Assembly: GCF_964204645.1 (NCBI RefSeq)
Contig: NC_134031.1
Location: forward strand, 4,075,001-4,139,000
Reading direction: 5' to 3'
DNA length: 64,000 nucleotides
Source: Tubulanus polymorphus
Taxonomy: Eukaryota; Nemertea; Palaeonemertea; Tubulaniformes; Tubulanidae
In this document: in pieces, positions 40,156 through 52,600 of the stretch
Layout of the letters: every line of letters starts with the position of its first letter
Position numbering within the stretch: the first letter of the stretch is position 1
Notes under the pieces: model-generated
Seen by the model: the letters and a program-made list of their open reading frames with translations, nothing else
Told to the model about the DNA's origin: nothing
Database searches by the model: none
Made by a program: the position numbers and the translations under genes

Positions 40156-40405
40156 TTAGCTGCATTAGTTGGAACGAGGAAGTGAGTTGGGTCGGGTTTC
40201 ATATCGAAAGCTTACCTATTATTGACAGTACGAGGGGCTACAGGAGGGGGCGCTGGAGACATCAGCTGTGGTTGAGATTGTTGGTACTGCTGCTGTTGTT
40301 GTTGGGATAACACTGAATTCTGTGTTGTGAAGTACGACGTTTTTTCTCCGTTCGGAAGTCTACAATTAAAGCATCGTGACGTGACGTAATACGAGACAAT
40401 AATAA

Positions 40406-40436
<31 letters not shown>

Positions 40437-43400
40437 AATAACAATAATAATAATCTATCGTGAAAAACACAAGACTGAAGCAAACAATATCGCGTACACT
40501 GAGTGATCCGTATGACTAGTGGAGTCACTACTTGCATAACATATCAAATACACCTGAATACACCAGTTTTCAAGATAGTAAATAATGACGGGATTCGTTT
40601 TGGTGCTAAACCTGGCCCTGTCACCCAAACAGCTTGAACTCATGCTAGCGGCCGTAATCTCTGAGAATCAATCATAATTTCCCGAGAAATAAGCTACTAC
40701 TAGCACTCAAACTTCTTCAGGCCAGGCATTGCTCCTGGGTTGAGTGAAAATAATGAGGATCAGTCTTGCCCAGGACACTACAGTGTACTTTGACTGATAC
40801 TCCAGCGTCGAATTCTCTAAACACTACTGTTTGATAAAACGTTTTTCAGCATAAATTTGACTACTATAAAAATTTCTGAATAGAAAAAAGTCATACGGTG
40901 CTCGCTTCACCAATACGCATGCTGAAGTAATGTTTTCAAAATGACAATGTGTGCATGAAAGCCAGACTATAGATCACTTTTCGGTTCAGGACAGTTTTTT
41001 CAATGCAGCATACGAGAAGAATTTACCATTAAACCCACAAGAAAATGATGTGAAAATTACGATGAAATTGTCGATCGTTACAAAGAAATTCTCGATAAAT
41101 GCAAAAAAGTTCAGTCAACATCGGAATCGAATAAGTATACAATGTATTATAAAATAACATATGAGTAAATATATCATATACCGACATACAAATTCTAATG
41201 CTCTAGCAATAGTCAGATTTGCATAGACAGCATAATATAACTAAGAATATCTGAAGGGAAAATTTGATCTAAGTGTTCCACTAAAAATGCTGACGGCCAT
41301 ACAGAAACCTAAGCAAAGAGGCAGTTCTATGTAGGTAAGAAAATCCCAGAAGTCACAAGATTCTGAATGCCAATGCTTGCCCTGAATCATCCAAACACTT
41401 CAACACATCATCAGAAACTTTAACCAGAAGAAAAGAAAATTTATGTTGTGGTTTAGTCCTTTAAGAGTTACCCATATTTCGATAAAAAACACCTCGAAAT
41501 TCAGTTAGGTTCACGTATATTCCGTAGGACAATCAAGTTATCAATTAACTCCATAGTTATTACAGGTAAACTCTACCCTGGCAAGCGAGGACGAGGTAAT
41601 GTCTCTATGAATGATGCGTGAATAACGAGACGATAGATAGAAATAAAACGACGACAATCGGCATATTAAACGCAAACCTCGTAAAAGCGCTGCTCCGCCA
41701 TCACTGGCTCGTCTATGTATAAAAACACGAATATAAAACAATATATATTCTCAGCAGAGGGCGCCACATTCACGCTAGTATAATTTAGATAGCGGGTGGG
41801 TTTCTCAGCAGGGGGCACTGTTACAGGGTGGCCACTTTCCACCCGTTTAAAAAACCTGAGTTTCCCCTGATTTTTCCATGTGATAACACAAAATTCCCTT
41901 CTGAGAATCAGAGAAATCTCTAGGTTTAAAATGTTTCAACTTGTTCATTTTTCTTTGAATCACGTACTGATAAAGAAACAGGCGTCTATAGCATCATCAC
42001 AATTGCCAGAGTTTTCCGGGTTTTCGGTAAAATTTGTCAAATTCCGCGCGTTTCTCCTGGTTTTTCCGGTTCCCTGAGTAATCCAGGATTTTCCAGGTCA
42101 GTGGCCACCCTTGTTGCGACTTTCACCAGGGATACTATAATTGGCAACTCATATCTGGATGAAGGCCTGCTAGGCGAATTAATATTTTCTCAACAGGGGG
42201 CACTGTGATTCAAATAATGCTTGGCCTCTCGATACCGGGGGCACTTCAATTTCAATAAACCGGTAGGTGGCAGCCTTCGATATATTGCTTCAATCGGTTC
42301 ACTCTCGCCACCTGGTGGTAATTCTGAAATTAGTAACTACGCACGGTAGCAACGACTTACCTCGGTAGTTCTTTGTGTTTTTGCATCCTAGGTGGCGCCG
42401 GCGGAGGTGTGGATGGAGTATTAGTCGTCGATGAGGCGAGTGAAGCGGCCATTAACTGACGTTGTATATCGCCCCCGCCGACAGCTTCGCTTGAATATTT
42501 GATGTTCGTGTAATCGCGACCGGTTTTCTGGTATTTCTGTCGAATAAGCGTCGAGAAGATTAAACATAACACGTGAAACAAGTCACCGATTGATTTCCAC
42601 TGGATTAAAGTTAAATATTGAGTCAACGCAGCGTTCACTGTCAGCTCAATATCAGATATCTCTTCTGGTTCTGCCATGATCAGGGTGGCCATTTTTCGCC
42701 CATTTACGAATCCCCTGATTTTTGTATATGATACAAAATTCCCCTCAGTGAATTAGAGAAATTTTTCTGTTTAAAATGTTTCAGTACATTCATTTTCCAT
42801 TACTCAATAACATTATCGGAATTCCCTGAGTTTTCAGGTTTTTGGTATGATTTTTCAAATTCCCCAAGTTTTCCCTGATATTTCTGATTCCCTGAATTTT
42901 CCAGGTCAGTGGCCACCCTGACCATTGCCACTAAGGGTCTTGACACTCATTATCGATGATCGTCATCATTAACGATTATTCAAAGAGCTTCTCCCGGTGG
43001 AAAATGGTCAGATTTTCAGCGTAATTACCTGTTCTTCCTGCATTCGTTTCGATACGGTTTCAATGTAATGTTGAACTGCTAAATAAACGAACTTGTACTG
43101 AGCTTCGGTTTGCACCATTCCAGAACGCTGAGCGCGTACCATCTGTACCGTCTTCTGTATATCAATCTCTACGTCCAAACCTGTCCGTCGAAATGCATCA
43201 TTTAATGATAATCGAGAACCTACTAAGTATGATACATATACGGATAAATAAAGCAATGACTATTCCTATTTCCATAAGGGGATTCAGATGCAGAATGAGA
43301 TGCAAGATTTTGAAATTTTCACATTTTTTTCATTTCCATTTTCCACTTTGTTCACATTTCTTCACCCCAAAAATTGGTTGGACTTTTCACACTAAATTTT

Positions 43401-46400
43401 TCAAAAGGAACATATACCTAACACACGATCTCTTCATTTTCGACATGGTTTTATGGAATAATTGCATCGGTTAACATGTAAACAAGACAACGTAACAATT
43501 TTGACCTGTAATTAGGGCGTACAAATCTAGCACTTTTGCTGGATTGCATTCTTTCGTTTTCGATAATATGGTACATTCTTAACACTGATATATTTGCAGA
43601 CAGTGTATTGTCCGTGACGCGGTAGATGACGACAACTCACGTTTGAATAACAAAAGTCAAAGACAGACGTCACAATGGATTAATAGATACTTTTTTAAGT
43701 GCTGCTTTATTGATTGCAATAAGCTCACAGCTGTAGCTAATGTTTACGCAACAGACCACAATGTAACGATCTATCTATGTGAATAGCAGATCATCTTTAC
43801 AGAAATTGCGCGTGTCAGAATAAATAACAAACTCATATACAACTAGCATAATTTTATTTGCCCTGTCTTCTAGCATTGAAGGGATCTACCTTCAGCCAAT
43901 CACTTAAAAGGATTTTTATGTAAGGACCATCTAGACGGAGTCCCTACAGATCAGTCTATCCTGGAGTTCTTAAGGAAAAAATTTTGTATTTTTAGGAAAC
44001 ATCTGAATCACTTTCATGTCCCAATAACAGTGGACTCCTCCTAAATTGGTACTGGTCTCATTAAACCATCAATTTGGTGTTTTTGTATGCAAATATTCAA
44101 CATTGACACTACTAAATTCTGTTTTTAATTTGGCAACCACCTCGGTAGGCGTACAAATTCTACCTTCAAAAGGATTTTCTGTTTAGAAGAATTTTTTAAG
44201 GAATCAAGGAGTTTTAGGGACCCTTCTAGATCGGACCGCGAGAATAATATGTTTAGTTGAGAAGGAACTTACCAAGTTGACAAATCTGATTGATGATAAT
44301 GTCTATCACAATGAATGTGCCAGTTCGACCAATGCCAGCACTGCGTAATACAACGAACAAATATAAAATATAAAATCAGCATCGCTTTGAATATCAAAGT
44401 ATTTTTTGAATAATTTCACATCCGGTCAACTTCGTTTCGAAAGCTACTCGATTCAATAACGTGAACAAACAACGGACAAACCTGCAGTGAACAATAATAG
44501 GACCAGCCTGCGGTATATTCTCCTGTTTTTGGTTGATATCTTGAAGGAAGTTGAGCACGCACCCGGGATCGGCCGGCACTCCGTGATCGGGCCATACTTT
44601 AAACTGATAATGATAAATAGCTCGCGTTGATGCTTTCTGCAAAAGAAAAATACATCGTATTTCATCAACAATTTTGTACAACCTACTAACAATTCTAATA
44701 GCCTACTTCTCAAATTAAAGGAGCTTTCAGCACCTTAAAAAGCATTTTCTATCTCGCCAGAGTTTTTAAGGAATCGAGGAGTTGTGGGGTACCTGTGTTA
44801 TCTAATAGCAAACCACTTATACTGAAATTTTGAGATATGGAAGTTTTTTGTGTTTTTGGTTACCTGTCCATCATTTTCTCGCCTGGTCAACAGAAATTCA
44901 CGCAACGTGTAATCCGTAGTATCAACTTCTTTAACGCCATGAAGCACCAGTTTAGCACCAAGTATTTCCATATCGTGAGACTCTGTTTCGTCGGGCCAAT
45001 ACTTGACACATTTTATCTGAACGGGAGCCATAAAAAGAAGGATCGCATCAATCGTTATTCCAATTCTAAAAGTTATCAGACGAAATTTCATCCGTCGATT
45101 TTTTAAATCTTTTACCTTTCCGCGTTCGACTTCTTTTGTTGTCATGACGATGACTCGCGAATTTTCCTGCCAGACCATTCTCCAGAAATCCGTTATCGTA
45201 GATTGTAAACACCCCTGCGCTGCTATGTACATTTTCTTCGCTTCGGGCACATCTTCATCCGACTGGCAATGAAATTTCGAGGAGTTTTTTCAACAAACCT
45301 TTTTTCAGTTTTCACAGTTATGTAAACTATCATTGAAATGCTGACGGAGGCACGCAAGACCTGACCAGGCTGATTTCACTCCATTCTGATGAACCAACAA
45401 CCCTGGTCAGTTGCGCAGTCGGGATTTGTACTTAAGACCAATCTAAGCATACTTTTGGTGAAGCCACGACAAAATAACAACAATAACAAAATTCATCCTT
45501 GAAAATAGTATGTTTATAGCACAATCGATTTTGCCGAGTCACTTCAGCCTCATCAGGTATGAAATAAACTATGTACAGAAGAGCGTATAAGCCCACAGCA
45601 GAAATAAACAACTATTTGGAATATGAATACAATATTTACACACATCAATGGGTGTGTGACAGTAAACATTTTAGAATATATTGAGGGTGTAAATTGAGGC
45701 TGAAACGACTCAGCGTAATTGATCGTGCTGTAATATAATATTGTCAAGGATGAATCTTGTTTTTGTTGTGGCTTTATTGATCATTCGACTATCTACCAAA
45801 AGTCTACTATTTTCGGTACTATAGCAAATCTAACAATCTACAACCAGCTCATTTTTCAAATTAGTTAATTGCAACTGTGCAAATGACTCTGCTATTGTTT
45901 TAAAATCTCAAGTCTTGAATAAGTCTCGAAATTGAAATATATTCTGGATTCGCGTTATAAACAGAGAGCGAGATTAAAAGCACTTGAACTTACCGTGATG
46001 TAATTTGCATTGATATAATCAGCTCCGATTTCATCTTCAAGTCCGTCCCTCAACGTAACCCTCGTGTGATCAACTGTAAGTAATGAATAAATCTACAACC
46101 TGTAAACTATTATCTGATGAACAATAATGTTTGCATCGTAAAACATAAACGCCTGGATGGTCAAGATAATAGCCGGATAATACACATCTCTATGAGATTA
46201 TTCATTGTATCCCTGATCTGATCTATTCATTACATACTTTCGAAAAGAAGATACACTTACATGGAAGTATATTTTTATAACGATTTTTGTTTTTATTCTC
46301 TGGACGTTTTCCTTCTTTCCGACTGTACAAATGTTTGCATTCCATTTGTTGTAGTTGCTGAAACATATTTCGAACGAAGATTTAGAAAAAAAAAACACAA

Positions 46401-49400
46401 AATGGATTTCGAAGAAGAACCTGGAATCGACTACGCGATAAACGACCGACAGAATTGAAGACTCTTGAATTTAATAGAGTTTTCTGTATGATGACAGATG
46501 AAGACAGAAAAATATAATGAATAGAAATTCTTAAGCTCCACAGCTGTAACAACTGTATTCGCAACAGACTGAAAATGCAATAATCTATCTATCTATGTAT
46601 ATCTAAGCATATGACCTCGGCCATACTATCCATGATCTTAGCCAGGCATACTATATACGCTCTTAGCCATATTACCTATGATCTTAGCCACATTATCTAT
46701 GATCTTAGCCATATTATCTATGATCTTAACCATACTATCTCTGATCTTAGCCATACTATATACGATTTCAGCAATACTATCTACAACCTTAGCCATACTA
46801 TCTACAACCTTAGCCATACTATCTACAACCTTAGCCATACTATCTACAACCTTAGCCATACTATCTACAACCTTAGCCATACTATCTACAACCTTAGCCA
46901 TACTATCTACGATCTTAGTCATACTATCTACGATCTTAGCCGATACTATCTATGTAACTGTACCTCAAACTCTTCCCAGAAACCGGCTTTCTGAACGCCG
47001 TTCGAGTTTTCTTTCTGCAACTCGCGAACGCGCGATTCGATACCGGACGCGCTGATACGCGTCGCGTTGAACGGCATTTTTAAATGAACGACGATTCCCG
47101 ATTTCTCGACCATCGGATTCTTTTTATAATGATCAACGAGGTCCGACAGCGTGTCGAATTGCGGCCCACCGCCGATATCATATTTACCATCCTGAAATTA
47201 CAGAGTTGTGTGTAAACTTTCATTTGCGTTATTCTACTATTGACACAAAATTCCGTCTACCCGATAACATATCCAATATCCCTGAGTTTTTTAGGTTGTT
47301 TTTTTGCTAAATTTGTCTAATTCCCCGAGTTTTCCCAAATTTATTCAAGATTTTTTGCGATTGCCTGAGTTTTCCAGGTTTTCCAGTTCAGAAGCCATCA
47401 CGCCTGCCTGAGTTACATCAAAATAAAGACTTCTAGTTAACTATATCTATAGAGAATTGTACTGAACATACGAGGAGCGCTTTTTCGTTTTAACAAGGAC
47501 TTACCTGACATCTGATCATGATATGTGTGACTTTATCATCGACTCTGACGGATAGTACATAGTCACCGGGAGCACTCATACTCTCTCGCACTAAATAACT
47601 ACCATTCTTTCCTTTATCCATTAAATACTTCTCGGCTTGTTTCCCCGACAAATGACCGTGAAACCATCTAGAAATATCAACACACAATATCAGCCCCCCA
47701 ATAAATTAAGGGTTAGACTCCGCCTAAGTTGGATCCGATCAACCCGGATAACCGTACAAATCAGACGTTTTTTGAAACATTTTTTGTGACACCATATGAA
47801 ATACGTAATATCCAACTCGGATATCAACCAAGTCAGACACATTTTTACAGTCCCAAAAAATCTGATCGCTAAGTCTACAGTAGATGTAATATTTCAAGCC
47901 CCTTGGTTTCTAGTATTTAGCTAGACTAAGCAAACTTTTGTGAACTTGGCCCCCGACTATAGCCACGATCACACGATTGGGCCTGGAAAAATTGGCCCAG
48001 ATCGGGACCAAGTCAAATTTGGCCCGTGCCTAATAATAGAGTACATTCACACGCAAACCACTCTCAATATTAAACAATGCTTAAACAGAGCCAAGTGAAT
48101 CACTTCCTGGGCCAGTAGCAATTCAAACGCAATAATTTAACTCTTGTTTAAATTTGGCTCGGGTGATCGCGGCTTATTGTACGGCATACAATATGCCCCC
48201 ATGCACTAATATTATTATCAATTAAATATCAATCAAAACAAACGAACATCAACTGAACGAGTTCTTTCTGTTTTAATACCTTTCAGTGGTCGGGTCAGCG
48301 GAACTGAGCGGATACTTCAATTCGATGATTTCGCCATTCTTTTCTCGCAACTGTCCGAGATTCTCCATGTGATGCTGCATCAGATCGGTCAAAGTGGCAA
48401 ATTTTTCACCGCCGTACAAGTCGTAATAATCGCCGGTATTCTGTATTTTTATATGAGTCACTTGTCCTTTACGTCTATTAGAGAGAAACAAATATGAAAA
48501 ATATATTTCCATAACAAATACGTAGGAAAAACATTGTTAATACAAGTTAAAAATATCTTTAACGGTCATAATGATTATGGACTGAACTCGAGGGAACTGG
48601 TATTTAGAAATTACTGGTATTTTCGGATATATTTCTTTGAAATTTTCCTTCCGAGGGGGACACACTGGGCCTTCGGGGACTCCGCTACATGAATCATTAC
48701 ATTTGATATTCATATTCTTATGATTTCATGCTACAAGTAAATTACAAAATCAGCAAATCGAAATAGGCCTTATAAATGATGGAACTTATTGATATCAGAT
48801 CAGACAGTCTATTTCTGAAGATGGCTACCCACGGCTGCCAACTTCTAAGAAGTGCTATCAGTAACAAATTGAATTTTTTCAGTAAAATTTCATTTTCATT
48901 GAAACATGAAAGAAAATGTTCAAATTAATCAATAATCAACAAAAAGACCTTCATTAACATTTTTCATATTTTTGTATGCATCAAACAAATCAAATCAGTT
49001 TTTGCCGACATAAACTGATAACAAATACTGAAAATCCGGAACAATTGGCAGCTCTGTTTACCTAATTGCATCCGCTAAAAAATATAGATCAATTATCATG
49101 GCACGCTGAATTGTGATTTTTTGGACAATCTATCACTTTTGTTTGACCTGTTTCTTCCCTGACTTTGTATTCCCAGTCATGGTCTGCTAAGAAACTGATT
49201 GATTTTACGCGCGATCAAGCGATTTCGACAATTTCCCCAACTTTTCCCTGAATTTTAGCTTTTTTGTTCAAAATTCCCGACATGATTTCCAGGAAGCGGC
49301 CGCCCTTTCTATTTCTGCTCGGTGTACTTTCCATTTCTAATAAGGGAATAGAACTCATGATCGAGCAATTCAATCAGCGATGCGTGCGCGCAAATTCAAT

Positions 49401-49627
49401 CTACACGCATGCATACGATAACTACAGGTATATACGTAGAATACGCTATTAAAATAATCCTGCGTAACATACCGTGAACGTACGCGTTTCACAGAAAGTG
49501 TTTACTCAAGAATTACTTGAGAAATCAAATCGGATTAAACAACCACACGATCAAAAACTCAAACATACCCATCCCACATTTTACACGCTAGATTAACGCG
49601 AGAGGGTAGCTTTCGAGCGCGAAACAT

Positions 49628-49689
<62 letters not shown>

Positions 49690-52600
49690 CACAAATCACG
49701 AAATTAGATATAAGTTTTACCATGTGAACTAGATCATTTTGTACATCGAAAAAAATCAGAAATGTTTCTTACGGTCCCTACTGATCCGTCAATCCGGAAT
49801 ATAAGGCGTTTTAAAACATTTCATATTTCAAGGAAGCCTTTGCATCACTTTTATATCCCAATTACGGTAGATGCGCCCTACGGTTTATATCAGTAAACCG
49901 GTAATTTGGGGGGTTTCGTAGGCAAATTTCTATCCTTTATCCTTTAGTAGGTGGCGTAACCGTACCTGACTGAAAGCGTAAAATCGCCCGGGTTACTGCG
50001 ACTCCGACGGAACAGAAAACTACCATCGAATCCGCGATCCGACAACAACATCTCGGCATCGACCCCGGAGATATTCGGATGAAATATCCGACTCGCGATC
50101 CTGAAAACCAAAAAATAAAAAAAAACAGATAGAAGATAAAACAAAAAGGTAAATAACATTTCCTGAGATTACCGGAGATTATCTTACATTTTTACTGAAA
50201 GAAGTTAAGCGAGTAACATCCGAAGACAAGGTTCACTAGTCGATATATATATATATATATATGAATAAAATAAGTCTGAAAAACTTGCTCTATATAGCCG
50301 TGTATACACCGCTACGTATTGATATAATATAGCTCCCGCATGAATACACAATTTGAATACATCGTCGACAGAAATACCCAACCTGAAAACCTTTTCTTTT
50401 TTTTTTACATAACCGGAATTCGTTTCGTCAATTATAATCGAGTCCGAATGAACGACTTCTTTTTTACCGCGATTGTTCGCCCCGTATTCGGGATTTTTTC
50501 TATTGTCGATTTCATCGATTGATTTTTCGAGTCACAGAGGGCAAAAAAGATTCGAGCCATTCGCGAATATTAACCCCCTCGACATGCTTTCGTTTGTGGA
50601 ATGTTTGTCGAACTAAAGTAGTGCTTTCAAATGAAGAGACACCTGCATCAATCCTTTGTTGAATTGAATTTTGTTCACCGAAAAAGGGAAGTATCAAATT
50701 GTATCGAAACAGACGAGGAAGCACCTGGAATTTGTTTTCTCTTTTTAGGAAACTGACAATGATGCGCGATCAATGCATGACTAAAAATCATGCGAAATAT
50801 CCTAGGGCTCGGATTTATAACGAGCAGGCTCGACGAAATGAAAAAAGCGGTAATCACTGATGGAAATAAGAATAGTCCGATGAAATTTAGATTTTAAGGT
50901 TTATTTCAGAAACCGAATTTTTTCCACCGGCCTAAACGCTTGAACCGACACGAAATTGAAAACTTGAAAAAGTAGCATTGAAAAGAATTCCAAGCGAAAA
51001 ATACGCGATATACTGACTGCACAGTAAAATATAGACTACTGCTGTGCTCGGTGGTGCTCTATGATTCACATGATGCTGGCAGTTTCAGTATATTATAAAA
51101 AATTAAACGTTATGAAATGAATCATCAGTGTGTGGGAATTGTGCGTTATTATTACATGATGCAAATAGAGAGGAGAGGAAAGAGAGGAGAGAGGAAAGGA
51201 GAGAGGAAATAGGAGAGGAGAGAGGAAAGAGGAGAGGAGAGAGGAAAGAGAGGAGAGGAAAGAGAGGAGAGGAGAGAGGAAAGAGGAGAGAGGGGAAAGA
51301 GGAGAGAGGAAATAGGAGAGGAGAAAGGAAAGAGGAGATGAAAGAGGACAGGGAGAGAAGAGAGGTGAGGACAGAGGAAAAAGGAGAGTAGAGGAGAGGA
51401 GAGAGAGGAAAGAGAGAGGAGGAAAGAGGAGAGAGAGGTAAGAGAGAGGAGGAAAGAGGAGAGAGAGGAAAAAGATCGAATCATTTCATAAATACATAGG
51501 CCTACACTAAACAACCCACATCACTGTTGATTAGATACAACCGACCGTCAAAAATATACATATAGGCTACATATGTTCCGGTATGATATACTTTTGATAG
51601 GCTATAAAATCATGTTTGTTGATTTGCGTCATAACATAAACAGAATAATCAGAATAATGAAACTGGCTTCAAAGCCAGGCTCAGGTCGACTAACGACCCG
51701 ATCAGATGGTCCTAACAATAGCGTCAGCTAGTACGCGCATCACCGCATTTGCCACGCGATCTTTAGAGAACTCACGTCGACTAGATCGTCGCTGAGTCTA
51801 AAAATCATGTAACGCAATACTCATCGCTGATTGGCTACAACGTTAAGATTGGTCATAGAAAATTGAACTTGTTCTATGCTCATGATTTGGCTTAAGATCA
51901 GTCTGTGATAGACCAGTCGCGGTCGTAAACTGATGTCGAAATGGTTTGCTAAAAAATTGCTGACTCGCCTCCTATCGATCTGATCAGATCTAAGTCGACC
52001 TGAGCTTGACTGAAGGCATCAAAGTTTGGACCATCTTAATCAGGGTGGCCACTTTTATTTGACTTGCTTTTTAACTGCAGCGACTTTCCCCCTGACATGC
52101 GCGTTGTTTTCCCTGACTTGATCTGCTAAGAATCTGACACAGTCAAATATGTAAGACATAGACGGAAACTGTTTGATTTTATGCACGGTTTAGCAATCTC
52201 AACATCAATCTAGCTATCTTTCCCTGACTTTTCCCTGATTATTAGCTTTTTCGTTACAAAATTCACTGACTATTCCCTGACTCTTTTTAAGATAATAAAA
52301 TTCCCAGACTCCAAAACTCCCAGTTGATTTCCATTCATTTGTAAATGAAAAACAAAAAAAGTTTCTGGACAAAATGAAGATTGTGAAAATCGACTGACGA
52401 TGTAAATTATTCATAGCCGCTTAAAAAAGATTATTTAGTGCTTTCTTTGAAATATTTCATTTACCGTACCAAACTTGCGACAAAACTTGCCCTCAAGATA
52501 CATTAGAAATCAAATGATTCAACGACCTTAACGAGATTAATACTGATGTAAATGTGACCAATATTTATTGAGTAAATATCGCACTAAGTGATGTGTACTA

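Noticed and set aside
40262-40537. Leu-rich frame
   Set aside because: Translation of the AAT microsatellite.
46611-47055. Long open frames on both strands with SHTIYNL-like repeats
   Set aside because: They are translations of the 21-bp minisatellite, whose unit length keeps frames open; the right end runs into PTPN11 exon 5 in the wrong orientation.
51128-51514. Glu/Arg-rich and Ser/Leu-rich open frames
   Set aside because: Translations of the GA polypurine tract.
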